Below are positions 18,295-29,768 of a stretch of 64,000 nt of DNA, piece by piece (position 1 is the first letter of the stretch; the number at the start of each line of letters is the position of its first letter). The translations under genes and the position numbers were made by a program. The stretch comes from Salinibacter ruber DSM 13855. GTDB taxonomy: Bacteria > Bacteroidota > Rhodothermia > Rhodothermales > Salinibacteraceae. The notes beneath the pieces are model-generated. The model ran no database searches. It was given only the letters and a program-made list of their open reading frames with translations, and was not told the DNA's origin. The stretch is taken from contig NC_007677.1 in assembly GCF_000013045.1 (NCBI RefSeq), positions 1,178,001-1,242,000 of the forward strand, read 5' to 3'.

Positions 18295-20886
18295 ATGGCC
18301 TATCCGTTTCACGACATTGAAACCAAGTGGCAGCAGTACTGGGAGGAGCACCAGACCTTCCGCACGCCCGACGAGGTGCCGGACGACCAGGAGGAGTTCT
18401 ACGTGCTCGACATGTTTCCGTACCCCAGCGGGTCGGGCCTCCATGTGGGCCACCCGGAGGGCTACACGGCCACCGACATCGTGGCCCGCTACAAGCGCAA
18501 GCAGGGGTTCAACGTGCTGCACCCGATGGGGTGGGACGCGTTCGGCCTCCCCGCCGAGCAGTACGCGCTGAAGACGAACACCCATCCGCGCGAGACGACG
18601 GAGAAGAACATCGCGCAGTTCAAGCGGCAGCTGAAGCGCCTCGGCTTCTCGTACGACTGGCAGCGGGAGATCAACACCACGGACCCGGACTACTACAAGT
18701 GGACCCAGTGGATCTTCCTGCAGCTCTACGAAAAAGGACTCGCCTACCAGTCCGAGGAGCCGGTGTGGTGGTGCGAGGAGCTGGGCACCGTGCTGGCGAA
18801 CGAGGAGGTCATCGACGGCAAGAGCGAGCGGGGCGGCTATCCCTGCGAGCGGGTGCCGATGCGGCAGTGGGTACTGAAGATCACCGAGTACGCCGATCGG
18901 CTGCTGGAGGGGCTGGAGGACCTGGACTGGCCGGAGAGCACGAAGGAGATGCAGCGCAACTGGATCGGCCGGTCGGAGGGGGCGAACGTCTACTTCGACC
19001 TTGTGGGCGCGGACGACGCGCTGGAGGTCTACACCACGCGGCCCGACACCCTCTTCGGCGCCACCTACATGGTGCTGGCGCCCGAGCACGAGCTGCTCGA
19101 CGAGATTACGACCGACGAGCACCGTGAAGACGTAGACGAGTATTGCCGACAGGCCCTCCGGAAGAGCGAACGAAAGCGCCAACAACAGGGCGACAAGACG
19201 GGCGTGTTTACCGGCGGCTACGCCGTGAACCCGGTGAACGGGGAGGAAATTCCGATCTGGGTGGCCGACTACGTGCTCGTCTCCTACGGCACCGGGGCCA
19301 TCATGGCCGTCCCTGCCCATGACGAGCGCGACCACGCGTTCGCCAACAAATACGACCTGCCGATCCGGGAGGTCGTGGAGGGGGGCGACATCGACGAGGA
19401 GGCGTACACGGGCGACGGGCCGCACGTCCATTCGGCCAACGAGGCGGTCTCCCTCAACGGGCTCCGCAATGAGGAGGCGAAAGAGGCCATCACCGAGTGG
19501 CTCGACGAGGAAGAGAAGGGGGAACGCACCGTCAACTACCAGCTACAGGACTGGCTCTTCAGCCGCCAGCGCTACTGGGGCGAGCCGTTCCCCATCGTCT
19601 TCACGGAGGACGGCGAGGACAAGCCGGTGCCGGAGGAGGAGCTGCCGGTCACGCTGCCCGACCTCGATGTCTTTGAGCCGAGCGGCACGCCCGAAGGGCC
19701 GCTGGCCACCATCGAGGACTGGCGGGAGACGACCGACCCGGAAACCGGCGAGCCGGCCCAACGCGAGACGAACACGATGCCCCAATGGGCGGGGTCCTGC
19801 TGGTACTACCTCCGCTTCATCGACCCGGACAACGACGAGCAGCTCGTCGACCCGGAGAAAGAAGAGTATTGGATGCCCGTCGATCTGTACGTGGGCGGCT
19901 CCGAGCACGCCGTGCTGCACCTGCTCTACGCCCGCTTCTGGCACAAGGTGCTCTACGACGCGGGCGTGGTCTCCACGAAGGAGCCGTTCCAGACGCTGGT
20001 GCATCAGGGCATGATCCTGGGCGAGACGGAGTACACGGCGTACCGGGACGACGCCGGCGAATTCGTCTCCGCCGAGCAGGTGGACGACGATGCCGACCTC
20101 ACGCCCGTACCGGTGGACGACGGGGACGTCAAGAAGGACGGGGACGTGTTCGTCCTCGCGGACCGGCCGGCGGTGCGGGTGGACGCCCGCAGCCACAAGA
20201 TGAGCAAGAGCCGCGGCAACGTCATCAACCCCGACGACGTGGTCGACGAGTACGGGGCCGACACGCTCCGCCTCTACGAAATGTTCATGGGGCCGCTGGA
20301 GCAGGACAAGCCCTGGAGCACCGACGACATGGAGGGGGTCCATCGGTTCCTCAACCGCATCTGGCGCCTGGTCGTCGACGCGGACAGTGGCGGGCTTGCG
20401 GTGAGCGACGAGGAGCCGGACCGCGAGCAGCTCCGCACGCTGCACCGCACCATCAAGACGGTGACGGAAGACATTGAGGCGCGAGACTTCAACACCGCCA
20501 TCGCGGCGATGATGGAGTTCGTGAACGCGGCGAACAAGTGGGACGCACTGCCGCGGCAGGTTGCAACGCCGTTCGTCCTGCTGTTGAGTCCGTTCGCGCC
20601 GCACCTCGCCGAGGAGCTGTGGGCGCGCCTCGGCCACGACCAGTCGCTGGCCTACGCGGACTGGCCGGCGTACGACGACGAGCTGATCCGGCGGGAGGTC
20701 GTGGAGATGCCCGTACAGGTGGACGGCACCGTCCGCGCCACCATCGAGGTGGCGGCCGACGCGGAGGAGGCCGACGTGCTCGCCACCGCGAAGGAGGCCG
20801 AGAATGTGGCTCGTCACCTCGACGACGAGGACCTCCAGCGCGAGATCTACGTGCCGGGGCAAATCGTCAACTTCGTGACCGGGTGA
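18295..20886 (+). CDS. leuS: Leucyl-tRNA synthetase
   Basis: An 863-residue class Ia synthetase that charges tRNA-Leu in the cytoplasm. The HIGH element is [12 protein letters not shown] near residue 43 and the KMSKS element is KMSKSRGNV near residue 635. The inserted editing domain includes [19 protein letters not shown]. Length matches bacterial LeuS. Asp/Glu runs such as [21 protein letters not shown] are consistent with a salt-adapted proteome. No T-box or other leader structure was recognised in the 187-bp upstream gap. Confidence 0.98.
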   Translation: MAYPFHDIETKWQQYWEEHQTFRTPDEVPDDQEEFYVLDMFPYPSGSGLHVGHPEGYTATDIVARYKRKQGFNVLHPMGWDAFGLPAEQYALKTNTHPRETTEKNIAQFKRQLKRLGFSYDWQREINTTDPDYYKWTQWIFLQLYEKGLAYQSEEPVWWCEELGTVLANEEVIDGKSERGGYPCERVPMRQWVLKITEYADRLLEGLEDLDWPESTKEMQRNWIGRSEGANVYFDLVGADDALEVYTTRPDTLFGATYMVLAPEHELLDEITTDEHREDVDEYCRQALRKSERKRQQQGDKTGVFTGGYAVNPVNGEEIPIWVADYVLVSYGTGAIMAVPAHDERDHAFANKYDLPIREVVEGGDIDEEAYTGDGPHVHSANEAVSLNGLRNEEAKEAITEWLDEEEKGERTVNYQLQDWLFSRQRYWGEPFPIVFTEDGEDKPVPEEELPVTLPDLDVFEPSGTPEGPLATIEDWRETTDPETGEPAQRETNTMPQWAGSCWYYLRFIDPDNDEQLVDPEKEEYWMPVDLYVGGSEHAVLHLLYARFWHKVLYDAGVVSTKEPFQTLVHQGMILGETEYTAYRDDAGEFVSAEQVDDDADLTPVPVDDGDVKKDGDVFVLADRPAVRVDARSHKMSKSRGNVINPDDVVDEYGADTLRLYEMFMGPLEQDKPWSTDDMEGVHRFLNRIWRLVVDADSGGLAVSDEEPDREQLRTLHRTIKTVTEDIEARDFNTAIAAMMEFVNAANKWDALPRQVATPFVLLLSPFAPHLAEELWARLGHDQSLAYADWPAYDDELIRREVVEMPVQVDGTVRATIEVAADAEEADVLATAKEAENVARHLDDEDLQREIYVPGQIVNFVTG

Positions 20887-20949
20887 GTATTTCGTTGTGC
20901 GTATTGCGTATCTGTGTATCGCCCACGCAATACGAAATACGCAATACGG
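20887..20949. repeat. Intergenic repeat, copy B (GTATTGCG/GTATTTCG units)
   Basis: It follows the leuS stop directly. GTATTTCGT (20887-20895) and GTATTGCGT (20901-20909) face ACGCAATACGAAATAC (20925-20940), so a stem-loop with a 15-nt loop can form, and another ACGCAATACG follows. The unit matches copy A at 14967-15029 but the arrangement differs. It may help end leuS transcription, but there is no T-run. Confidence 0.6.
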
Positions 20950-21007
20950 ACCTCCAGTCCAGGGCAGTTTTCTCTCCGATTTGCAAGCCTTGAAAATCGC
21001 ACTTCCC

Positions 21008-21766
21008 ATGCCCACCCTCGACGTCCTCGCCTTCGCCGCCCACCCCGACGACGTAGAGCTCTGCGCGGGGGGGACCGTGTGCCTCCTTGCCCAGCAGGGA
21101 TACGACGTGGGCATCGTCGACTTCACAAAGGGCCAACTGGGGTCGCGAGGCACCCCCCAGCAGCGGATGGAGGAGGCCGAGCGCGCGTCGGATATCATCG
21201 GCCTCAGCGCCCGCGAGAACCTTGGGCTGATGGACGGGGACATTCGCAACACGAAGGCCAATCAGCGACGGGTCATCGAGGCGGTGCGCCGGTACCGGCC
21301 CGACATTGTCCTCCTCAATGCCCCCGAGTCGCGCCACCCCGACCACAGCGACGCCGCCGACCTGTCCACTGATGCCCTCTACTACAGTGGGCTCCAGGAG
21401 ATTGAGACGACGGGCCCCGACGGGACTCCGCAGGCGCCCTGGCGGCCGCACCACGTGCTTCATTACATGCAGGCCGTCTCCTTCGAGCCGACGATGGTCG
21501 TGGACGTGACCGACGTATGGGACCAGCGCATCGAGGCGCTGCAGGCCTTCGCGTCGCAGTTCCACAACCCCGACTACGAGCCGGACCCGGACGAGCCGGA
21601 GACCTTCGTGTCCAACCCGGAATTCTTCGAATGGGTAAAATCGCGGGCACGCACCTACGGATACACGGTGGGCGCCACCTACGGCGAGCCGTTTAAGTAC
21701 CGGCACGGCCCCTTCGGCGTCACGGACCTGCCCGGCGTGCTCAGCAAGGAGAAGGAGTTTCGGTGA
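21008..21766 (+). CDS. bshB1: Bacillithiol biosynthesis deacetylase (PIG-L/LmbE family)
   Basis: A 252-residue zinc deacetylase. BshB1 removes acetate from GlcNAc-malate in bacillithiol synthesis. Zinc ligands lie in FAAHPDDVELCAGGT (residues about 9-23) and in SRHPDHSDAADL near residue 112. The C-terminus (YGYTVGATYGEPFKYRHGPFGV) is typical of the BshB1 branch. The ATG at 21008 is chosen because an upstream in-frame start at 20897 runs through the repeat. BshA and BshC are not in the window. A MshB-like or other LmbE substrate cannot be ruled out. Confidence 0.85.
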   Translation: MPTLDVLAFAAHPDDVELCAGGTVCLLAQQGYDVGIVDFTKGQLGSRGTPQQRMEEAERASDIIGLSARENLGLMDGDIRNTKANQRRVIEAVRRYRPDIVLLNAPESRHPDHSDAADLSTDALYYSGLQEIETTGPDGTPQAPWRPHHVLHYMQAVSFEPTMVVDVTDVWDQRIEALQAFASQFHNPDYEPDPDEPETFVSNPEFFEWVKSRARTYGYTVGATYGEPFKYRHGPFGVTDLPGVLSKEKEFR

Positions 21767-21869
21767 ACTGGATCCCACGTGAATTGCGGGCGGGACGGGC
21801 CCAGACCCCGCAACAAACGACCGGTCTACGTTTTTAGCTACAATCAAACCCGCCCAAGGCGGCTGGGAG

Positions 21870-21899
21870 TTGACACCGCTCCCCGCGACGTAATATATT
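21870..21899 (+). promoter_or_regulatory. Candidate promoter of efp
   Basis: TTGACA (21870-21875) and TATATT (21894-21899) are separated by 18 bp, 39 bp upstream of the efp start, in the 172-bp gap after bshB1. It is a good match to the general primary-sigma consensus. The Bacteroidota TAnnTTTG form is not seen. Confidence 0.5.
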
Positions 21900-21938
21900 A
21901 CCCCACTGCAACTGCGACGAAACGACCTTCCTCCCCCC

Positions 21939-22517
21939 ATGGCGGACACGAGTGACTTTCGAAACGGCATGACGTTCATCTGGAAGGACGATCTCTGGGA
22001 GATCGTCGACTTCCTCCACGTCAAGCCGGGCAAGGGCGGGGCATTCGTCCGTACCACCCTCAAGAACGTGAAGGACGGCCACGAGGTGGAGGAGACGTTC
22101 CGGGCGGGGGCGAAGGTCGACGAGGTGCGGGTCGAGCGCCGCGAGCACCAGTACCTCTACGAGGACGACTATGGCCTTCACTTCATGGATCAGGAGTCCT
22201 ACGAGCAATTCTCGATGCCGCCGGAGCAGGTGGAGGGGCGCGAGTTTTTGAAGGAGGGGGGCGACGTCGACATTGTCTTCCGTGCCGACACCGAGGAGCC
22301 GCTCCGCACCGAAGTGCCGCAGAAGGTGGACCTTGAGGTCACGGAGACCACGCCCGGCGTGAAGGGCGACACCGCGCAGGGCGGGGACAAGCCCGCGACG
22401 TTGGAGAGCGGGGCGACCATCGACGTGCCGCTCTTCATCAACGAGGGGGACGTCGTCCGTCTCAACACCGAGACCGAAGAGTACGAGACCCGCGTATCGG
22501 CCGCCTCCACCGTGTAA
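21939..22517 (+). CDS. efp: Elongation factor P
   Basis: A 192-residue translation factor that rescues ribosomes stalled on proline stretches. Three beta-barrel domains are visible: KOW-like residues 1-65 with HVKPGKGGAFVRTTLKN, the OB-like middle, and a C-terminal domain with GDTAQGGDKPATLESGATIDVPLFINEGD. The usual modification site is Lys32 (PGKGG), so a lysine-type modification is possible. No epmA, epmB or earP gene is seen nearby. It precedes accB-accC by 45 bp, a common arrangement. Confidence 0.97.
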   Translation: MADTSDFRNGMTFIWKDDLWEIVDFLHVKPGKGGAFVRTTLKNVKDGHEVEETFRAGAKVDEVRVERREHQYLYEDDYGLHFMDQESYEQFSMPPEQVEGREFLKEGGDVDIVFRADTEEPLRTEVPQKVDLEVTETTPGVKGDTAQGGDKPATLESGATIDVPLFINEGDVVRLNTETEEYETRVSAASTV

Positions 22518-22562
22518 CCCGGGGCGCGCCCGCCGTTCTTTCGCACACACGTATCCAGACGC

Positions 22563-23192
<630 letters not shown>

Positions 23193-23456
23193 GGCATCGC
23201 CGTCTTGTCATGCTGATGGCTCCGGGAAGCCCGGGGCCGTTTTCATGTTGAGCCGCCGACGACCCTCTTTCTTCGACCCTTCGCCGTCGAGCCGGAACGG
23301 GCTCTGGGGCCAGTGCCGTGTGCGGACCACGATGCGTGACGAGGTCCAGTGCGCTCATCCACGCCGCAGGGCCCACAGCGCCCGTCCCACAGACCTCCTC
23401 CCCCGAGACCGACGACAGGAAAGGAAGCCCCTCCATTCGCAGGACCCAGACCCCAC

Positions 23457-24824
<1,368 letters not shown>

Positions 24825-24962
24825 GGCGCAGACCGTGTTCGCGGCCCAAGAGAGTGACACACGCCCGGCGCGCCCGAAACGCAGTCAGGGGAAAACGTGC
24901 CCGTCTCCTTGGGGCCGGGCACGCCGACATTCTTCTTTTCGCTGGTTCGCAGGTGCCTCCCC

Positions 24963-26177
24963 ATGTCGTCCTCACCCCATTCCGTTCGATTTAACGACCG
25001 CGTGGCCGCGATGCAGCCCTCCGCCACGCTCGCCATGAAGTCGCGCGCCGAGGAGCGACGGCGGCAGGGACACCCGGTCGTGGCCCTCAGTGCCGGGGAA
25101 CCGGACTTCGAGACGCCCAAACCCATCTCGGATGCGGGCGTGCAGGCCATCCGGAACGGGTTCACGAACTACACCGAGAACCCGGGCACGCTGGAGCTCC
25201 GGGAGGCCATCTGCAGCAAGCTCGACCGCGACAATGACCTGTCGTACACGCCGGAGCAGGTCGTGTGCTCGAACGGGGCGAAGCAGTCCCTCGCCCTGGC
25301 CATCCACGCCCTCTGTGACGAGGGCGATGAGGTCCTCATTCCGGCGCCGTACTGGGTGAGCTACCCGGAGATGGCGCGTTTCAGTGGGGCCGAGCCGGTA
25401 CCGGTGCCCACGGACGTAGACAACGGGTACCGCCTGACGCCTGCGGCCCTGGAGAAGGCAATCACCGAGCGGACGCGGCTGCTCATCCTGTGCACCCCGT
25501 CCAACCCCACCGGGACCGTGTATTCGCCCGACGAGCTGGCAGCGCTCGCCGACGTGCTACGCGACCACGACGGGATCTACGTCGTGTCCGACGAAATTTA
25601 CGAATACGTGCTGTACGACGCCGAACACCGTGCCTTCGCGTCGCTTCCGGACATGAAAGAGCGGACCGTCACGGTGAACGGGTTCTCGAAGGGCTTCGCC
25701 ATGACGGGGTGGCGGCTCGGCTACATGGCCGCGCCGGGGCCGATTGCCGAGGCCGCGGGCAAGATCCAGGGGCAGTTCACCTCGGCGCCCAGCAGCATCA
25801 CGCAGAAGGCGGGCGTAGCGGCCCTGGAGATGGACAAGGAGCCGGTGGAGGAGATGGTGTCGGCCTTTCGGCGCCGGCGCGATGTGGTCCTGGAGCGCCT
25901 CCGCGCCATCGACGGGGTGCAGTGCCCCACCCCCGAGGGAGCCTTCTACGCGTACCCGGACGTGTCGGCCTTCTTCGGGGCCACGGCGCCGGACGGCTCG
26001 ACGATTGAGGACGGCGGCGACCTGTGCTTCTACTTGCTGGAGGAGCAGGACGTCGCCCTCGTCCCGGGGCCGGCGTTCGGGGAGCCCGACGGGCTTCGCC
26101 TGTCCTACGCCTCGTCGATGGAGGACCTCGAAACGGGCCTCGACCGCATTGAGGCCGGGCTCGCGGCGCTTCGCTGA
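24963..26177 (+). CDS. Aspartate/aromatic aminotransferase, class I
   Basis: A 404-residue PLP-dependent fold-type I aminotransferase of the class Ib AspB type. Substrate-binding and cofactor motifs visible are ALSAGEPDFETPKP, the NPTGTVYS turn, SDEIYEYVLYD, and the PLP lysine in NGFSKGFAMTGWRLGY near residue 245. The C-terminal arginine region is RLSYASS. The ATG at 24963 is chosen over an in-frame start at 24897. It probably makes aspartate from oxaloacetate, but prephenate or other acceptors are possible in this branch. Confidence 0.9.
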   Translation: MSSSPHSVRFNDRVAAMQPSATLAMKSRAEERRRQGHPVVALSAGEPDFETPKPISDAGVQAIRNGFTNYTENPGTLELREAICSKLDRDNDLSYTPEQVVCSNGAKQSLALAIHALCDEGDEVLIPAPYWVSYPEMARFSGAEPVPVPTDVDNGYRLTPAALEKAITERTRLLILCTPSNPTGTVYSPDELAALADVLRDHDGIYVVSDEIYEYVLYDAEHRAFASLPDMKERTVTVNGFSKGFAMTGWRLGYMAAPGPIAEAAGKIQGQFTSAPSSITQKAGVAALEMDKEPVEEMVSAFRRRRDVVLERLRAIDGVQCPTPEGAFYAYPDVSAFFGATAPDGSTIEDGGDLCFYLLEEQDVALVPGPAFGEPDGLRLSYASSMEDLETGLDRIEAGLAALR

Positions 26178-26240
26178 CGGGGGCGATGCCGAGCGGCACC
26201 GGGGCCCGATCACGATTGTTACTGACGCACGTTTTCGCTC

Positions 26241-27488
26241 GTGGAACCGAATCAGTCCTCCGGTGACGCCCGGATTGAGGTAAACAGTGATCCCGACTCG
26301 GCCTCGGCGGCGGGCGCGCCCCAACCGACGGCCGACCGCTACTGGTTGCACCTCCTACTCTTCGTGCTCACGCTGGCGTCCACGGTGTACGTGGGGGCCT
26401 CGTGGTGGGCGAACCGACTGCTCCACTACGAGGCGCACGACCAGACGATCTCCCTTTTCTTCCTGACCCTCAATCAGGCCTGGCTCGTCGACGGGCTGCG
26501 CTACGCGATTCCGCTGGTCGGCTTCCTCACGGTGCACGAGTTTGGGCATTACTTCGCGGCGCGGTACCATGACGTGCGCACGTCGCTGCCCTACTACATC
26601 CCGTTTCCGTTCAACGGCATCGGCAACTTCGGGGCCGTCATCAGCATTCGGCAGCGCATCCCGAGCACGCGCTCGCTCTTCGACATTGGCGTGGCCGGGC
26701 CGCTGGCAGGCTTCGTGGTCGCGCTCGGCGCCCTGATCTACGGCTTTGCCACGCTTCCGCCCCCCGAGTACCTGCTCGACCTGCCGGGCCACGAGGCGCT
26801 GAAGGCGCACATCCGCCAGCACGGAACGTTCCCGGACGTGCGCCCCACCTCGGGCAACGGGATGCCGGTCCTGATCGTGGGGTACACGCCGCTCTACTGG
26901 GCCCTGTCCCAGGTTTTCGCGAACGTCCCCCCGATGTACGAGATGTACCACTACCCGGTCCTCTTTGCGGGGTGGCTCGGGCTGTTCTTCACGGCGCTCA
27001 ACCTGCTTCCGGTGGGCCAGCTCGATGGCGGGCACGTGCTGTACGCGCTGCTGGGCGACGCGTGGCACCGCCGCTTCGCGCAGGCCTTCGTCTTCGTGCT
27101 GCTGTTCTCGGGGGGCATCGGGTTCATGGATGGAATGCAGCAGTCGCTTCAGGACGTGAGTCCGTGGTTGGGGCGGGCGTCGTGGCTCATCCTCGCGGCG
27201 ATCTACTACGGCTACCTGTACAAAATCTTCGGGGGGACCGACCGGCGCACCTGGGCCGGACTGGTGGGCCTTTTGTCGGGGGTGGGCGCCGCGATGGCGC
27301 TCGGGTGGACGGGCCTCGGGTGGACCGGTTGGCTCGTCTGGAGTCTTCTCATTATCTTCCTCGTCCGGGTGAAGCACCCTCCGGTTCTGCGGCCGCAGCG
27401 ACTGACGCCCGGCCGGCGGATCCTGGGCTACCTGGCCATCGCCATCTTCATTCTTTGCTTCAGCCTACAGCCCCTGAGTACGGTGTAG
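26241..27488 (+). CDS. Site-2-protease-type (M50) membrane metallopeptidase
   Basis: A 415-residue membrane protein from a GTG start. About eight hydrophobic segments are seen. The zinc site is HEFGHYFAAR near residue 99, with the second element LDGGHVLYALLGD near residue 260. No PDZ domain is inserted, and the layout resembles the plant/bacterial EGY-like branch. Substrates are unknown; relatives cleave membrane-bound regulators. It follows the aminotransferase by 63 bp. Confidence 0.88.
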   Translation: MEPNQSSGDARIEVNSDPDSASAAGAPQPTADRYWLHLLLFVLTLASTVYVGASWWANRLLHYEAHDQTISLFFLTLNQAWLVDGLRYAIPLVGFLTVHEFGHYFAARYHDVRTSLPYYIPFPFNGIGNFGAVISIRQRIPSTRSLFDIGVAGPLAGFVVALGALIYGFATLPPPEYLLDLPGHEALKAHIRQHGTFPDVRPTSGNGMPVLIVGYTPLYWALSQVFANVPPMYEMYHYPVLFAGWLGLFFTALNLLPVGQLDGGHVLYALLGDAWHRRFAQAFVFVLLFSGGIGFMDGMQQSLQDVSPWLGRASWLILAAIYYGYLYKIFGGTDRRTWAGLVGLLSGVGAAMALGWTGLGWTGWLVWSLLIIFLVRVKHPPVLRPQRLTPGRRILGYLAIAIFILCFSLQPLSTV

Positions 27489-27571
27489 CCCCCCCGGCGC
27501 TTCGAAGACATAGCCAGTACGAACGGCGCGGGGCGCCTGGGGACACCCGACTCGATCCGGGCTTCTCTGCC

Positions 27572-28108
27572 ATGGTGGACTCGACATTGCCCATTCTGGG
27601 CCGTCTGCTGGGGGCCGTGCTGATTGTGGGGGGGCCGGCCTTGTGGGGCGGGTGCGACACGGTGCCGGCCCCGGAGCGCACTCAGCGGGGGCCGTCGGTG
27701 GCGGACTTGCAGGTGACTCCGGACAGCGTCCACGGGTCGGATTTGGACGACGAGCAGATCGTGGATTCGCTGGCCCAGGTGGCGGTCGATGTGTCGGCGC
27801 GAGTGGCGGACCCGGACGGGACGGTGGAGCGGGTCGTGTTCGTCTTCGAGCCGTCGTCGAACCCACGGCGTACGATCTCGGGGACCCTGTCCGCCGTGGA
27901 GCCACCCGTGTACGGGGGGACGCTCCCGCTCTCCGTTCCTCTCGTTGACGAGGTCTACACGGTCCGCGTCTTTGCCGTGGACGACGACAGCCTATCGGGC
28001 AACCAGGTGACGGGGCAGTTTCGGTTCGTGCCGACGGATACGTCGGGGGCCGGAGAGGGAGAGAATGCTCTTCGCATGCAGGTACATCGCCGCCCAGACG
28101 ACTCGTGA
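27572..28108 (+). CDS. Putative lipoprotein with Ig-like domain
   Basis: A 178-residue exported protein of unknown role. The hydrophobic signal segment ends ALWGGCDTV, so a lipid-modified Cys near residue 28 is likely though the lipobox is weak. The mature part contains a beta-rich module (VAVDVSARVADPDGTVERVVFVFEPSS, then YTVRVFAVDDDSLSGNQVTGQF) resembling bacterial Ig-like folds. Its stop overlaps the next start by 4 bp (GTGA), so the two genes are translationally coupled. Confidence 0.7.
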   Translation: MVDSTLPILGRLLGAVLIVGGPALWGGCDTVPAPERTQRGPSVADLQVTPDSVHGSDLDDEQIVDSLAQVAVDVSARVADPDGTVERVVFVFEPSSNPRRTISGTLSAVEPPVYGGTLPLSVPLVDEVYTVRVFAVDDDSLSGNQVTGQFRFVPTDTSGAGEGENALRMQVHRRPDDS

Positions 28109-29721
28109 ACCGCATCCTCGCGTGGCTTATCGTGCTGGGGCTGGCGGCCGCGCCGGCGTGGGGGCAGGGGCAGCCCCGTCTGCAGGCGTTGCGTCCGACG
28201 CCGGGCCTGGCGAGCAATACGGTCCAGGAGCTGGCCTCGGCGGGCGACTCGCTCTGGGCAGGGCCCCTGCTCACGGTGTACGCGGAGGAGGAGGCGCGCC
28301 TGTTCACGCCGGACGACCCGGTGGTGGCACGTCGGCTGGAGGACGGAAGCAACGTCGTGCTCTCGCTGGCCGCCGAGGGCGGCGTGCAGGCGGCTTCGAC
28401 CGTGTGGGCCGGGCTCGCGTTCGATGCGGGCGGCAATGCGATCGGGGCGGGCGGGTTTTTGGTGTCGACCGACGGTGGGGCGTCGTTCTCGACGCGGCCG
28501 GTCCCGCTGGACGATCCGGCGGACACGACGGTCGCCTACGGTGCGGACACGCTCCCGGCGGTGCCGATCACGCAGGCGGCCGGGAGTCCCCCTCGTGACC
28601 TCGCAATCGAGCCGCAGGCCGACACCGTGTGGACCGCCGGCGGGCGAAGCGGCCTTCGGCGCTGGACGGCGCAGGACTCGGCCTGGACGCGGGCCGTGCT
28701 GCCGCCCGACACGAGCACCCGCATCGAGCCGACCACGCCGACCGACTTTCTCGTGGCCCCGCCCCTCGACGACGGGCGCGGCTTCCAAAACCACCGGGCC
28801 CTGAGCGTGCTGGTGGACGAGACGGGCACGGTGTGGGCCGGCACCGCCGCGGGCCTCAACCGCTCCACCCCCGGGGACGTCGGGCCGTCCGGGGATCGGG
28901 CCTGGCGTCTCTTTCGGCCGGACGGCACCCCAAACAGCCTGACGGGCCAGCTCGTGCTCGGGTTGGCCGAGCAGCCGCGCCCTGACGGGCGCAACCCGGT
29001 CTGGATCGCGACCCTGCGGGCCGACGGCGGCAGCGTGCTCCAGCGCAGTGGGCTGACGGTGACGCCGGACGGGGGGGAGACCTTCCGGCAGCCCCTCGTC
29101 GGGGAGCAGGTGAACGACGTGGCGGCCCGCCGGGCACGCGTCTACGCCGCCACGGAGAACGGGCTCTTCGTGTCGGAAACCCAGGGGCGCACGTGGCGCA
29201 CCGTCGAAGAGGTGGCGCTCGCCGAGCCGGAGCAGGCGTTTCCGGGGGAGCTGACGGCCCGCGCTGTGGAGGTCACGCCCGCGGCGCTCTGGGTGGGGAC
29301 GACGGCGGGCCTGCTGCGCCTGGACCGGGCGGACGAGCCGCGTCTGCTTCCCGATGCCCCCGACGCGCCGCGTCCTAAATGGCAGCTGTTCCGAACCGAG
29401 GTGCCCGTCAATCCCGACGAGCCGACCGAGCAGGTCCCCGACGTCGAGACGTACGCCTACCCGAACCCATTCGTCCCGTCCCGCGACGATGCGGTGCGGA
29501 TCGTCTACGACGTTCCGGAGCCGCAGACGGTGAAGGTGTCCATCTACGACTTCGGGATGAACCGGGTGCGCACGCTCGAAGAGCAAGAGCCTGCGGGCCA
29601 GCAGGAAATCGTCTGGGACGGGACCGACGCCTCGGGCCTCCGTCTGCCCACCGGCACGTACCTATATACGGTGGAGGTGGGGGGCACAACGGTGCGGGGC
29701 AAGATCCTGCTGTCAAATTGA
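28105..29721 (+). CDS. Exported propeller protein with C-terminal FlgD/CHU-type domain
   Basis: A 538-residue protein from a GTG start. The signal peptide is residues 1-20 (WLIVLGLAAAPAWGQ). Repeated blades include LSVLVDETGTVWAGTAAGLNRS, VYAATENGLFVSETQGRTWRTV and LWVGTTAGLLRLD, as in two-component-regulator or sialidase-type propellers. The C-terminus carries the YPNPF motif followed by VKVSIYDFGMNRVRTL, WDGTDASG and GTYLYTVEVGG. This is a FlgD-Ig-like domain commonly used as a type IX secretion sorting tail in Bacteroidota. It is coupled to the lipoprotein upstream and followed by a PorV-like gene. Confidence 0.8.
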   Translation: MNRILAWLIVLGLAAAPAWGQGQPRLQALRPTPGLASNTVQELASAGDSLWAGPLLTVYAEEEARLFTPDDPVVARRLEDGSNVVLSLAAEGGVQAASTVWAGLAFDAGGNAIGAGGFLVSTDGGASFSTRPVPLDDPADTTVAYGADTLPAVPITQAAGSPPRDLAIEPQADTVWTAGGRSGLRRWTAQDSAWTRAVLPPDTSTRIEPTTPTDFLVAPPLDDGRGFQNHRALSVLVDETGTVWAGTAAGLNRSTPGDVGPSGDRAWRLFRPDGTPNSLTGQLVLGLAEQPRPDGRNPVWIATLRADGGSVLQRSGLTVTPDGGETFRQPLVGEQVNDVAARRARVYAATENGLFVSETQGRTWRTVEEVALAEPEQAFPGELTARAVEVTPAALWVGTTAGLLRLDRADEPRLLPDAPDAPRPKWQLFRTEVPVNPDEPTEQVPDVETYAYPNPFVPSRDDAVRIVYDVPEPQTVKVSIYDFGMNRVRTLEEQEPAGQQEIVWDGTDASGLRLPTGTYLYTVEVGGTTVRGKILLSN

Positions 29722-29768
29722 GGGTTCCGCCCGGCGCCGCCGATTTTCACTCACGTGCTCGTTCGTCC

